This document shows, one piece after another, positions 1 through 6,466 of a stretch of 52,701 bases of DNA; the stretch's first letter is position 1; each line of letters opens with the position of its first letter. The notes beneath the pieces were generated by a model that was not told the origin of the DNA, did no database searches, and was given only the letters and a program-made list of their open reading frames with translations. This DNA is from a virus, in IMG/VR virus record IMGVR_UViG_3300042465_005662, positions 1 to 52,701 of that record. One strand, 5' to 3'. Made by a program: the position numbers and the translations under genes.

Positions 1-200
1 ACTTCGGGGCGCATGGTGAAAATGTAATTCTCGCTGGGGTCTTCGCCGTACCGTTCGCGGTACGCGGTGCAGTTTGCGAGATAAAGCTCCGCGGCCAGGC
101 CCCGGGGGTCCAGGCCATCAATGAATGCGGCGGCATGGTTTGCCACGGCCCAGGAAACCAGGGCGTCAATATGGAAATCAGGGACAACAAAACAGCTCAT
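1..200 (-). CDS. Partial leftward phage protein, unknown function
   Basis: The gene starts at the ATG at 200 and runs off the left edge after about 66 codons, so its true length is unknown. The start is well supported: it is preceded by the same GAAAGGATAGAGAA leader that precedes three other leftward genes here. The visible N-terminus (MSCFVVPDFHIDALVSW...) is not recognised. No signal peptide or membrane segment is evident. It has its own promoter (-10 at 251-256) and lies downstream of the palindrome-rich region at 303-494. Function is unknown; that it is a real gene is likely. Confidence 0.75.
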   Translation of the reverse strand, partial: MSCFVVPDFHIDALVSWAVANHAAAFIDGLDPRGLAAELYLANCTAYRERYGEDPSENYIFTMRPE

Positions 201-262
201 TTCTCTATCCTTTCAGGTTGCCCGGTGCAGGACCCTGCACCAGTGCCGCTATTATAGCACGG
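201..262 (-). promoter_or_regulatory. Promoter, leader hairpin and SD for the cut gene at the left edge
   Basis: Read leftward, a perfect TATAAT -10 box lies at 251-256. A hairpin follows at 224-241 (7-bp stem GGTGCAG/CTGCACC, 4-nt loop), then the leader GAAAGGATAGAGAA directly before the ATG at 200. No convincing -35 is visible at 17 bp. The hairpin would sit near the 5' end of the transcript. The same order recurs upstream of other early genes. Confidence 0.6.
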
Positions 263-531
263 CCACCACGGCGCGCGGCCAATTGAATTTTTTAATCGAT
301 TCCCCCGGGGCCATAGCCCCGGGGCCCGGGCCATGTTTCACGTGAAACATGGCCCACGGACCGCGGCGCGCGACCCGCGCGCCGGGTTTCAAGGGGAAAT
401 TCCCACGTTTCAGGCGGCAAGCGGCAGGGGCCGCGGGCCTGGTTTACCCTTGCCGCAACTAACCGGGCAAAACCATGAGTTTTTCGCATGGTTTCACTCG
501 ATAGCCCGGGACTATCGGCCCCGGGTTTCCA
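263..531. repeat. Non-coding region dense in inverted repeats
   Basis: This stretch has no convincing gene. Besides the parS-like site it holds: two direct CCCCGGGG octamers (303-310, 317-324); an 8-bp-stem dyad GGCGCGCG/CGCGCGCC (365-372/376-383, 3-nt loop); GCGGCAAG/CTTGCCGC (414-421/449-456); AAACCATG/CATGGTTT (470-477/487-494, 9-nt loop); and CGATAG/CTATCG around CCCGGG near 500-518. One or more could terminate leftward transcription from DUF932. The density is more than a terminator needs and would also suit a partition, replication or packaging region. The arms are read directly; the role is unknown. Confidence 0.6.
328..355. promoter_or_regulatory. parS-like: Canonical parS-like ParB-binding palindrome
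   Basis: A 28-bp perfect palindrome is centred between 341 and 342. Its core at 334-349 is TGTTTCACGTGAAACA, which matches the known consensus of bacterial chromosomal parS sites bound by ParB (TGTTNCACGTGAAACA). The flanking GGGCCA/TGGCCC extends the dyad by six bases on each side. It is intergenic, between the promoter of the left-edge gene and the end of the DUF932 gene. No ParA or ParB gene is present in the window, so the binding partner would be a host ParB or an off-window phage protein. The sequence match is certain; in vivo ParB binding is inference. An operator for an unrelated repressor is the alternative. Confidence 0.75.
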
Positions 532-1494
532 TTAGTTAACAGCTAACAGCTCCAGGGCCTTATTTTTAATGGCCGCACCAGTGCCAAACCAGGCGGACTC
601 CATGCGGGTGTTATTGCTCCGGCCCCGTTCATGGTCGACCATTTCGGTAACCGCGTTAAGCATGGCCCAGCGAGTACCGGACACCCCGGGAATGTCCGCG
701 CCGATAGCCTGGCCGTTAAACAATTCCATGATGCGCTTATAACCGCGGGTTTCATTCAATGGCACTTTGCTGGTGTGATAAGGCTGCAGCAGTGCCTGGA
801 CAAATTTATCGGCGGTAGCTTGTGACATTTCGACCAGTGCCAGCTTGCGGGACTGCACCAGGAAGCGCTCCCAGTTATCGGACACTATGCCCAGCTCCAT
901 GCGGACAGCATCAGGATTAAAGCGCTCCGAATGCAGCACTCGAACAGTGCCAGCACTCTCGCGGCCTAATGCGGCGGTAATTGTGTTATTGCAAACCACG
1001 CGAATGCTAGTAAATTTCGCCACTGTAGCCATAGTGCCATCGTATGACGTGCCCAGCAGCACATAAGGCCGCACGGTATCGCCCTCAACGATATCCGCGC
1101 CCTGGTTGACTTTCGCCAGTGCCCAAACCCGGCGACCATGGCTGAGCACTCCGGCGGTTTCCATTTGAAACCCGCCGATATCCACCAGTTTGCCAAAAAA
1201 GCCCATAACGTCAGCTGGTTGCACTACGCGGTACCCGTCAGACACTACGGCCAGTGCCCCGCCTGTATCTGAGCGGTGCAGTACTTTGCGGCCCTTGAAT
1301 TCCTCCGGCAGTGTTGCCGCGTCAGTCTGAAACAGTACGGGCGACTCTTTCACCGTGTAATCTAACCCGGCTTCGCGGGTCCATGTCTCGATTGATGCGT
1401 CAGGCGTCAACGCCTGGCCCAAGCCATGCCAGGGAGTATTGCCAGCGTAAGCCATAGCGGCCTTGCCTGTAGTGGTGTCAATCATATGTGCCAT
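532..1494 (-). CDS. DUF932 phage/plasmid-type protein
   Basis: This 320-aa protein belongs to the DUF932 (phage/plasmid-like protein) family. The N-terminus MIDTTTGKAAMAYAGNTPWHGLG, with its W-H-G-L-G signature, and a conserved core with SxRVVCNNT (about 162-171) are typical, and the length is normal for the family. Members are common on phages and plasmids, often near early or replication genes; the biochemical role is unknown. The ATG start at 1494 is fixed by the GAAAGGATAGAGAA leader. The gene has its own promoter and is not overlapped by neighbours. The parS-like region follows its stop codon. Confidence 0.85.
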   Translation of the reverse strand: MAHMIDTTTGKAAMAYAGNTPWHGLGQALTPDASIETWTREAGLDYTVKESPVLFQTDAATLPEEFKGRKVLHRSDTGGALAVVSDGYRVVQPADVMGFFGKLVDIGGFQMETAGVLSHGRRVWALAKVNQGADIVEGDTVRPYVLLGTSYDGTMATVAKFTSIRVVCNNTITAALGRESAGTVRVLHSERFNPDAVRMELGIVSDNWERFLVQSRKLALVEMSQATADKFVQALLQPYHTSKVPLNETRGYKRIMELFNGQAIGADIPGVSGTRWAMLNAVTEMVDHERGRSNNTRMESAWFGTGAAIKNKALELLAVN

Positions 1495-1567
1495 TTTCTC
1501 TATCCTTTCAGTGTTGCCGGTTTATTCCGGTGATTGAATTATATACCCAAATTAAACAGCTGTGCTA
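1495..1567 (-). promoter_or_regulatory. Promoter, hairpin and SD leader of the DUF932 gene
   Basis: Read leftward: candidate -35 TAGCAC (1562-1567), an 18-bp spacer, a perfect TATAAT -10 (1538-1543), a CCGG/CCGG stem around a 6-nt loop (1517-1530), then GAAAGGATAGAGAA before the ATG. Its -35/spacer sequence (nGCACnGCTGTTTA) resembles that of the promoter at 2614-2642, so the two look duplicated. Sigma70-type host recognition is inferred. Confidence 0.6.
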
Positions 1568-1630
1568 ATCCCCAGTAAACAGGTCGACTATTATCCACAG
1601 CAAGATAAATACAGCCAGGGCGAAGAACAT
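1565..1630 (-). CDS. Putative 21-aa hydrophobic micro-protein
   Basis: A 22-codon frame runs from ATG at 1630 to TAG at 1565-1567, immediately after the gp88-like gene. An AAGGGG Shine-Dalgarno overlaps the upstream stop codon, and only 11 nt separate that stop from this ATG, so translational coupling is plausible. The peptide (MFFALAVFILLWIIVDLF...) is almost entirely hydrophobic with an acidic end, as expected of a single membrane-spanning helix. Its last codons overlap the -35 of the DUF932 promoter. No family is recognised. It may be a genuine small membrane peptide or a chance frame. Confidence 0.4.
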   Translation of the reverse strand: MFFALAVFILLWIIVDLFTGD

Positions 1631-1641
1631 AGTTTTGCCCC

Positions 1642-2331
1642 TTATGCCTGTTTCATCATGAAAACCTTAGCCATTTTCCGGCCATGCGCGGGATAGCAGA
1701 TAAGATCGATTGATTTATCCCAGCATGCCCTACAGCCTGAACATTTGCCCTCATACTCGTATGCCCTGCAAAGTGATGCGCCAGGACGGTCCTGGAAAGT
1801 GTCCGCACCTGGACCGATAACAGATCCATGCAAGCCCGGGATATATTCCCCGGTGATGCTATCGGCCGAAAATCTAACGCTCACGTTGTCCAGGGATTTC
1901 ATCTGTTCCAGGACCTGGCGAAATTTCGGGAATTTATGCATGCGCGTTGGTAGCCAGTGCTTAACCCAGGGCGTGCGCTGCATAACCTCTAGGACCTTTT
2001 CGGCCAATGCCAGGCTAAACAGATCTCCGCTATCAAGCCACCGAAAATACTCGTCTTGCTGCAGTTCCTGCACCATGTTGTCGCACCAGTCCAGGCGGGT
2101 CCAGTCTGTTCGGTTGTATTCCCTGGGGGCTTTCACATTGGCGAAAACATAATTCCCGGTGGTGGCATAGCAGCCCTTACACGCGTCAACCAATACCCCC
2201 GGGGATTCAATCGAACCAGGGCAAGTGTCTAAAGCTTGCAGGGACCAGGACCGGATACCATCTAGTTTTGACGTAACGCTAATGCGCGGCCAGGCTTGAT
2301 CGATAGCGTTGACAAGTGTCGAATTTCTCAT
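1642..2331 (-). CDS. gp88-like Cys-rich phage protein
   Basis: This 229-aa protein resembles the phage gene-product-88 domain family. Visible signatures are C37 and a C51xxC54 pair in CKGCYATTGNYVF, the segment FRWLDSGDL (96-104), HWLPTR (125-130) and SVRFSAD (151-157). A second Cys cluster lies near the C-terminus (CSGCRACW...C). The Cys arrangement suggests a bound metal or Fe-S cluster. The family is widespread in phages and without an established activity, so an enzyme role is inference. It starts at ATG 2331 after the shared GGATAGAGAA leader, 20 nt downstream of the 72-aa gene, probably in the same transcript. Confidence 0.75.
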   Translation of the reverse strand: MRNSTLVNAIDQAWPRISVTSKLDGIRSWSLQALDTCPGSIESPGVLVDACKGCYATTGNYVFANVKAPREYNRTDWTRLDWCDNMVQELQQDEYFRWLDSGDLFSLALAEKVLEVMQRTPWVKHWLPTRMHKFPKFRQVLEQMKSLDNVSVRFSADSITGEYIPGLHGSVIGPGADTFQDRPGASLCRAYEYEGKCSGCRACWDKSIDLICYPAHGRKMAKVFMMKQA

Positions 2332-2352
2332 TTCTCTATCCTTTATGCCTGA

Positions 2353-2571
2353 TTAAGCTACATCGGTTCCCAGTTTGATCTCGCGTAGCTCCCCTAGTGC
2401 ATCTGTTAGCGTGACTGTGCCGAACACGGGAACATGTTCAAAGCTCATATCTAAGTCACTATCGCGATTTACAGCCGCGGCAAATTTCACAGCTTCATCA
2501 CGGGTTGCAAATCGATAGACCCACACAATACCGTTTTCATCAGTACCAACTGCCAAATCAATCGTGCTCAT
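2353..2571 (-). CDS. 72-aa phage protein, unknown function
   Basis: A small acidic protein (72 aa) with a plausible compact alpha/beta fold: MSTIDLAVGTDENGIVWVYRF is followed by a helix-like ATRDEAVKFAAAVNRD. No family is recognised. The start at 2571 is supported by the GAGGATAGAGAA leader and the good promoter immediately upstream. It is the first gene of a short leftward unit with the gp88-like gene. Confidence 0.65.
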   Translation of the reverse strand: MSTIDLAVGTDENGIVWVYRFATRDEAVKFAAAVNRDSDLDMSFEHVPVFGTVTLTDALGELREIKLGTDVA

Positions 2572-2642
2572 TTCTCTATCCTCTATGGTTGCCCGGGGTG
2601 TTCCGGTGCCGCTATCATAGCAGCAAATAAACAGCCGTGCAA
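2572..2642 (-). promoter_or_regulatory. Strong sigma70-like promoter and leader for the 72-aa/gp88-like unit
   Basis: Read leftward: -35 TTGCAC (2637-2642), exactly 17 bp, -10 TATGAT (2614-2619). The leader contains a short CCGG/CCGG dyad (2593-2606) and GAGGATAGAGAA before the ATG at 2571. The hexamers and spacing are close to consensus. The -35 abuts the stop of the nuclease gene, so this is an internal promoter that re-initiates leftward transcription. Confidence 0.7.
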
Positions 2643-2643
2643 A

Positions 2644-3066
2644 TTATTTTATCGGTGATTTCCCGGATAAGATATCGGCCAGGGCTTGCCAGTCCATGCC
2701 CCGGTTAGGCCATGCGGCCAGGGGTTCAAGGCGTAGCCCTTGCTCGGCCAGCTCTATTGCCTGTCGGCCATGGTACAAAACAATGCGGCCAGGGCGAACA
2801 ACAGTGCTCACCTGGTGCACCAGCACGTAGCACGGGCGACCCCGGGCGGCATGGCGGGTTAAAAAGGCAATCTGATGGGGGCGAAGCGCGATCTTCAAGC
2901 CACGCGAAACCGCTTTCAGCTCAATCGAAACAAAGCGATCACCCGCGCCCACCAGCATGTCAGACACGCCCAGGTTAACGCGGTTTTCAATCCGTTCGGT
3001 GTCGATGTCAAAGGGGCGAAGCCCGTCACGAACACGGGCGGCAAAGGCGGCTTCAGGCGTTGTCAT
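2644..3066 (-). CDS. PD-(D/E)XK (VRR-NUC-like) endonuclease
   Basis: A 140-aa nuclease-fold protein, about the size of stand-alone phage VRR-NUC or resolvase-like enzymes. The active-site pattern is visible: D36 in GVSDML, then E49-L-K51 in SIELKA (the D...ExK motif), followed by RPHQIAFL with the conserved Gln. Such enzymes cut branched or double-stranded DNA with a metal ion. I chose ATG 3066 because a longer upstream extension lies wholly inside the terminase gene; this start gives a 14-nt overlap with it. The SD is weak, so coupling to the terminase gene is likely. Co-location with the small terminase suggests a role in packaging or resolving DNA, which is inference. Confidence 0.75.
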   Translation of the reverse strand: MTTPEAAFAARVRDGLRPFDIDTERIENRVNLGVSDMLVGAGDRFVSIELKAVSRGLKIALRPHQIAFLTRHAARGRPCYVLVHQVSTVVRPGRIVLYHGRQAIELAEQGLRLEPLAAWPNRGMDWQALADILSGKSPIK

Positions 3067-3727
3067 CGTCGGGTCCCAAATCGTTGTCCCGTTCAAAGAT
3101 ATCCGGGGGAGGTTCCGCCACTGGAGAGACAAAAGCCGGGTCCCGTTCACGCTCGACACTTTCGATCACCTGTCCCGTGCTGGCATCAATGAGCGCGCTC
3201 GGGGGCGGTCCGCCGTACAAAGCGCGCAACTCGTCCAGTTTGCGCTGCACTTCCTCTTTGGACATCGAGTCGATTGTTCCATGCCTGATTTCCTTGCGAT
3301 CAACGTAGATTGTGCCCAGGGCTTGCCCACGGCGATATTCTGCCTGCACGGCAGCAGCATAAGCCCCGGCTTCCAGGGCTTTGTCCCGGATAAGCTGCAG
3401 GTCCTTCATGTGCCGCTCGTATGACGTGTTGTATTTGCTGTTCAGCTCTGCCCGGTATGCTTGGATAGCAGAGACCACGTGAGGGTTGATTTCGGGGTTC
3501 GTCAGCTTCCAGGCCATCACTGAGGCGCTTGTGGGCCTGTACCCAGCCCTGATAGCCGCCTCCTTCATGGTCACCCGGCCATCACCCGTCACTAGCTCCG
3601 AAACAAACTTCCATTCCTTGCCAGACAGGATTTTCTGTTTACGCAGCGGGGCCACCTCGGTGGCCATGCGCGACTGAGCCTTGTCCCTGATCACAGGGGG
3701 CACGTTCCAAACATCCCGCTTGGTCAT
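3053..3727 (-). CDS. terS: Terminase small subunit
   Basis: A 224-aa protein with the small-terminase layout: a helix-turn-helix near residues 50-80 (TMKEAAIRAGYRPTSASV, then KLTNPEINPHV), a central helical oligomerisation region (about 85-160) and an acidic, proline-rich tail. The small subunit recognises packaging sites and regulates the large terminase. ATG 3727 is chosen for its GGAG site and the ATGA overlap with the gene upstream. The large terminase is not downstream in this window, so the two subunits are separated by several unrelated early-type genes, unlike the usual adjacent pair. Confidence 0.75.
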   Translation of the reverse strand: MTKRDVWNVPPVIRDKAQSRMATEVAPLRKQKILSGKEWKFVSELVTGDGRVTMKEAAIRAGYRPTSASVMAWKLTNPEINPHVVSAIQAYRAELNSKYNTSYERHMKDLQLIRDKALEAGAYAAAVQAEYRRGQALGTIYVDRKEIRHGTIDSMSKEEVQRKLDELRALYGGPPPSALIDASTGQVIESVERERDPAFVSPVAEPPPDIFERDNDLGPDDDNA

Positions 3728-3939
3728 GCAATTCTCCAGAGACGCCAACCGCTCTCGACCCGGCGCAACTGGAACGACCAGTCAGGGGCATGCGACCGGA
3801 CAAACCGCAGCGCAGACACCCGGGCAGAGTTGGCCTGTTTCTCGTCAACAAAGCGGATTGAATCCCCCGGCAGCATGTCGCCAAAGGGGTACTTCGTACG
3901 CCCCATGGGCATCTCAACGCCCGACTCAATCTGAAACAT
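3724..3939 (-). CDS. 71-aa conserved phage protein
   Basis: The chosen ATG at 3939 has a good AGGAG site and lies downstream of the predicted transcription start near 3961; a longer frame from 3996 would begin upstream of that start. The protein has the pattern TKYPFGDMLPGDSIRF...RVSALRF...W.FQLRRVESGWRLWRI, a small family common in proteobacterial phages and of unknown function. It overlaps the terminase start by ATGA, so the two are co-translated. Confidence 0.7.
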   Translation of the reverse strand: MFQIESGVEMPMGRTKYPFGDMLPGDSIRFVDEKQANSARVSALRFVRSHAPDWSFQLRRVESGWRLWRIA

Positions 3940-3960
3940 CTGTTCGCTCCTGTAAACCAT

Positions 3961-3996
3961 TGAACCAAGTGTACCAGGGGCATCACCAAAGATCAA
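3961..3996 (-). promoter_or_regulatory. Leftward sigma70-like promoter upstream of the terminase unit
   Basis: -35 TTGATC (3991-3996), 17-bp spacer, -10 TACACT (3968-3973), giving a start near 3961. A similar TACACT -10 occurs at the divergent region around 19201-19210. A CCCCTATAGGGG palindrome lies just upstream at 4004-4015 and could be an operator. Confidence 0.6.
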
Positions 3997-4299
3997 TCAA
4001 GGCCCCCTATAGGGGTCTACGTACTATTTCATGAAAAAGTTTTTTCAAAAAGCATCTCGCGGAACTCCCCTGAAAAAACCTCTATTTCCTTACCTCAAAT
4101 CCTTCCCTGTAATGTACTGTCACACTCACAACCCTGATAAACATTGACTCTTACGTCCATTACGTCCATTACGCTATATCTCACGAAAAAAAATAAAAAA
4201 ACACTTCTCTCTGGAAAAAGTCTATATAGCCTTACTCGTACCTTACAAAACCACCAATCCCTACGGGTTTACCCCTACAAAATAAATCACTTTCTGTAC
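3997..4299. other. AT-rich non-coding divergent control region, possible origin
   Basis: No convincing gene lies between the leftward promoter near 3961-3996 and the rightward promoter at 4300. The stretch is strongly AT-rich against its surroundings, with long A and T runs (about 4029-4050, 4186-4202). It carries a tandem 9-bp repeat TTACGTCCA at 4151-4159 and 4160-4168, followed by a partial third copy, and the palindrome CCCCTATAGGGG at 4004-4015. A 80-codon frame here is low-complexity and lacks an SD. The composition would suit an origin or early regulatory region; that is inference. Confidence 0.5.
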
Positions 4300-4382
4300 T
4301 TGTGCTGTACTACCAGCGCCGCTTATAATTCCAACCGGGGCACGACAAATGCCCCGCTTTTAACCCAAGAAAGGATAGCGCA
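4300..4382 (+). promoter_or_regulatory. Rightward early promoter, 5' hairpin and SD leader
   Basis: -35 TTGTGC (4300-4305), 18-bp spacer, perfect TATAAT -10 (4324-4329). The predicted transcript begins just before a hairpin GGGGCA-CGACAAA-TGCCCC (4337-4355) followed by a short T run, and then GAAAGGATAGCGCA before the ATG at 4383. The SD leader is nearly identical to the leftward early leaders. The hairpin could protect the 5' end or attenuate transcription. Confidence 0.7.
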
Positions 4383-4616
4383 ATGAACAAAGAAAAACTC
4401 GACATGGAGAAGCTCCTGTCACGGTCCACGGACCGCGCACAGCTCCTCTTGCTCCGACTCATGCAAGACCAGGAACCCTTTGAGGCCATCGTGGTCACCA
4501 TGTTGGCAACTGCTGTCATGGCCAAATGCATTGACATGCCCCGGGAGACCCTCCTGGAGGGCGTTGGCGCGGCTTTTGACTCACTTGTGGAGGCTACCCC
4601 CCATGCAACCCACTAA
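4383..4616 (+). CDS. 77-aa phage protein, unknown function
   Basis: First gene of the rightward early operon, with a strong AAAGGA site in the shared leader. The 77-aa product is predicted all-helical, with a charged N-terminal half (EKLDMEKLLSRSTDRAQLLLLRL) and a moderately hydrophobic segment VVTMLATAVMAKCI. No family is recognised. The next gene starts inside its 3' end. Confidence 0.65.
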   Translation: MNKEKLDMEKLLSRSTDRAQLLLLRLMQDQEPFEAIVVTMLATAVMAKCIDMPRETLLEGVGAAFDSLVEATPHATH

Positions 4617-4806
4617 ACCCTCCCTGACCCGTCCTACGCCCCCCTACGACACTGGCAAGGTCAAGATTGGCATGTGTTACATCCAAACCCAGCCCTGGTC
4701 CCCGAGCCGCGATGCGTACAACTTGCAAACCGCTTTGTTGTCCCCTGCCCGTGGCCGCGGTCCAGTGTCCATCCGCCTCTTTGCTTTCCTGAAGGGTTTT
4801 GTATGA
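4603..4806 (+). CDS. 67-aa phage protein, unknown function
   Basis: The ATG at 4603 is supported by GTGGAGG upstream. The product (MQPTKPSLTRPTPPYDTGKV...) is basic and proline-rich at the N-terminus. It overlaps the previous gene by 14 nt, and its stop overlaps the next start as ATGA, placing it in the coupled operon. No domain is recognised. Confidence 0.55.
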   Translation: MQPTKPSLTRPTPPYDTGKVKIGMCYIQTQPWSPSRDAYNLQTALLSPARGRGPVSIRLFAFLKGFV

Positions 4807-5132
4807 CCGACCACACAAAAGAAGGCCTGTTGCTTTTTAACTACACATGCGACGAGTTAGGTGTTGATCTGGCTTGTTGGTTTGAATACGAAGCCGCGAG
4901 CCACGGCGCGAGAAGCCGTTTCGGTGAGCAGTTGGAGCCCGACTACCCGGCCACCTGGTCCCTGTACCACGTCTACCTGCCCAACTCTGACGTGGACATC
5001 GCCCCTGTGTTGTCGTCTGACGTGGCCAAGGAGATTGAGAACTGGGTGGCGGACCAGGCCGAAGAGGAGGCTGCTGATCAGGAATGGGATGACGGGTACG
5101 ACAAGTTTCAAGACTGGAAGGATGCGCAATGA
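4803..5132 (+). CDS. 109-aa acidic phage protein, unknown function
   Basis: Starts at an ATGA overlap with the previous stop. The product is very acidic, especially at the C-terminal end (VADQAEEEAADQEWDDGYDKF). The N-terminal part includes GLLLFNYTCDELGVDLACWFEYEA. An acidic small protein in an early operon could be a DNA mimic or inhibitor, but nothing in the sequence proves this. Confidence 0.65.
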   Translation: MTDHTKEGLLLFNYTCDELGVDLACWFEYEAASHGARSRFGEQLEPDYPATWSLYHVYLPNSDVDIAPVLSSDVAKEIENWVADQAEEEAADQEWDDGYDKFQDWKDAQ

Positions 5133-5374
5133 ACGAAGCAATGAAAAAAGCCTGGCTAGAGATTGACCAGATGTTGGGTGAGCCGACCCGCGAGGAGTTG
5201 GACGTGTTCCTGCGCACGTGGCAAAGGGCCATACAAGCGGAGCGCGAGGAGTGCGCGAAGCTCTGCGATGGCTGGGATTTTGTGCCCGGTGGTCACGAGT
5301 TCACCCCGCAGCAGTTGACCAAGAACCTCACCGATACGATTGCAACCCGCATCCGCGCAAGGGGGCAAGCATGA
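5129..5374 (+). CDS. 81-aa phage protein with EREECAK...IRARG pattern
   Basis: ATGA overlap with the previous gene; AAGGA upstream. The helical sequence WQRAIQAEREECAKLCDG and the C-terminal ATRIRARGQA match a short pattern repeated in many small phage proteins and also in the gene at 6215-6466. Function unknown. Confidence 0.65.
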   Translation: MNEAMKKAWLEIDQMLGEPTREELDVFLRTWQRAIQAEREECAKLCDGWDFVPGGHEFTPQQLTKNLTDTIATRIRARGQA

Positions 5375-5511
5375 ACGCGATCCTGGAATTCCTCAAGCGT
5401 TGGTTCGGCCCTGTCCCGCCAGCACAGACTGACGAACATTGCCCCTACTGTCACGGCCTTGGCTATGACAGCAGCGGATGGACTTGCACTTGCTTGAGGG
5501 AGAAGAAATGA
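5371..5511 (+). CDS. 46-aa zinc-ribbon-like phage protein
   Basis: ATGA overlap with the previous stop and a purine-rich SD inside the upstream gene. The protein has an amphipathic N-terminal helix (MNAILEFLKRWFG) and a C-x2-C ... C-x-C arrangement (HCPYCHGLGYDSSGWTCTC) typical of a small zinc-binding knuckle. It may bind nucleic acid or a protein partner; function unknown. Confidence 0.6.
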   Translation: MNAILEFLKRWFGPVPPAQTDEHCPYCHGLGYDSSGWTCTCLREKK

Positions 5512-6218
5512 CGACGCAATTGGTTCGAGACTCCATGAAGCTGATGTCTGATGCTGGCGTAGATATTGTGGACATCAAGTGGTTCGACCTGACCGGAGCA
5601 TTTTCAGAACATAAACATGCCAACCTTGAGCCTGTGATGACGCATCGCCCACCATTTGACAAATGTTTTGTCACTTGGAGGGGAAAGACTCGCAGCCACC
5701 CAAGCTACGAGGTCTTGATGTTGGTGTCTGGGACAGAGCCAGACGAGGGAATCACGGTGTCAATGTGGAAGGGTCCGAGTGGTACAAGGTTGCGCCCCAT
5801 CCCCGCGATGTTTTACTTCATAGAGGATGACAATATCCGTTATGGCGCAGTCAGTGATGAAGAGCCTGTAGACAAGGAGTTGGCAGAGATCATGCTGGCG
5901 CAGATTGGGGTTTGGTACAGCGCCATGGATGAGCGTATTGAGGCCTACATTCCATCGGTTCGAGATACCTTCACAAATCGACGCAAGGTACAGCAGGGCA
6001 AGCTGCCGACCTACGACTGGACAACGGTTTGGATTGAGCCAGCCAAGCCCCGCCAAGACCCCAAAGGGGGCACACACGCATCACCCCGCCTGCACGACCG
6101 TAGAGGCCACCTGAGGAGGCTCAAAACCGGCAAAAACGTCTGGGTAAAGTCCTGCAAGGTGGGTGACGCAAGCAAGGGAGCAATATTTCACGACTATGCA
6201 ATCAAGGAGCAGAAATGA
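5508..6218 (+). CDS. Conserved 236-aa phage protein, unknown function
   Basis: The ATG at 5508 overlaps the previous stop (ATGA), with AGGGAG just upstream. The C-terminal segment (about 185-236: THASPRLHDRRGHLRRLKTG, then VWVKSCKVGDASKGAIFHDY) is a pattern recognisable in many tailed-phage proteins of unknown function. The His, Arg and Lys content suggests nucleic-acid contact, which is inference. No catalytic motif is evident. Confidence 0.65.
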   Translation: MTTQLVRDSMKLMSDAGVDIVDIKWFDLTGAFSEHKHANLEPVMTHRPPFDKCFVTWRGKTRSHPSYEVLMLVSGTEPDEGITVSMWKGPSGTRLRPIPAMFYFIEDDNIRYGAVSDEEPVDKELAEIMLAQIGVWYSAMDERIEAYIPSVRDTFTNRRKVQQGKLPTYDWTTVWIEPAKPRQDPKGGTHASPRLHDRRGHLRRLKTGKNVWVKSCKVGDASKGAIFHDYAIKEQK

Positions 6219-6466
6219 GAGACACGATAGACATGGCCCGTGAGGCTGGCTGGAAAGACCTGCGTGACTATGACTCAGAAATGCGGCATGACTTTTTTAT
6301 GGGCAATACAGATAGCCTTAAAGCCCTTGTTGCCCTTGCCCGTGCTGATGAGCGCGAGGCGTGTGCCGTGATTGCTGAAACGCCAATTAGCGGTGAGCAG
6401 GACGACATCACTATGCAGGCTAAAGACCGAGTTGCCGCTGCCATTCGAGCAAGGGGAAACACATGA
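6215..6466 (+). CDS. 83-aa phage protein with EREACAV...IRARG pattern
   Basis: ATGA overlap, AAGGAG upstream. The central ARADEREACAVIAETP and terminal AAAIRARGNT are shared with the gene at 5129-5374 and with many small phage proteins. The N-terminal MREAGW-type segment is also common. Probably a small helical protein; function unknown. Confidence 0.65.
   Translation: MRDTIDMAREAGWKDLRDYDSEMRHDFFMGNTDSLKALVALARADEREACAVIAETPISGEQDDITMQAKDRVAAAIRARGNT

Noticed and set aside
292-539. Short frames on both strands in the palindrome region
   Set aside because: Pro/Arg/Gly-rich translations of GC-rich repeats without SD.
4144-4386. 80-codon frame in the AT-rich control region
   Set aside because: Low-complexity Thr/Lys/Tyr sequence, no SD, and it overlaps the promoter, hairpin and SD of the next gene.
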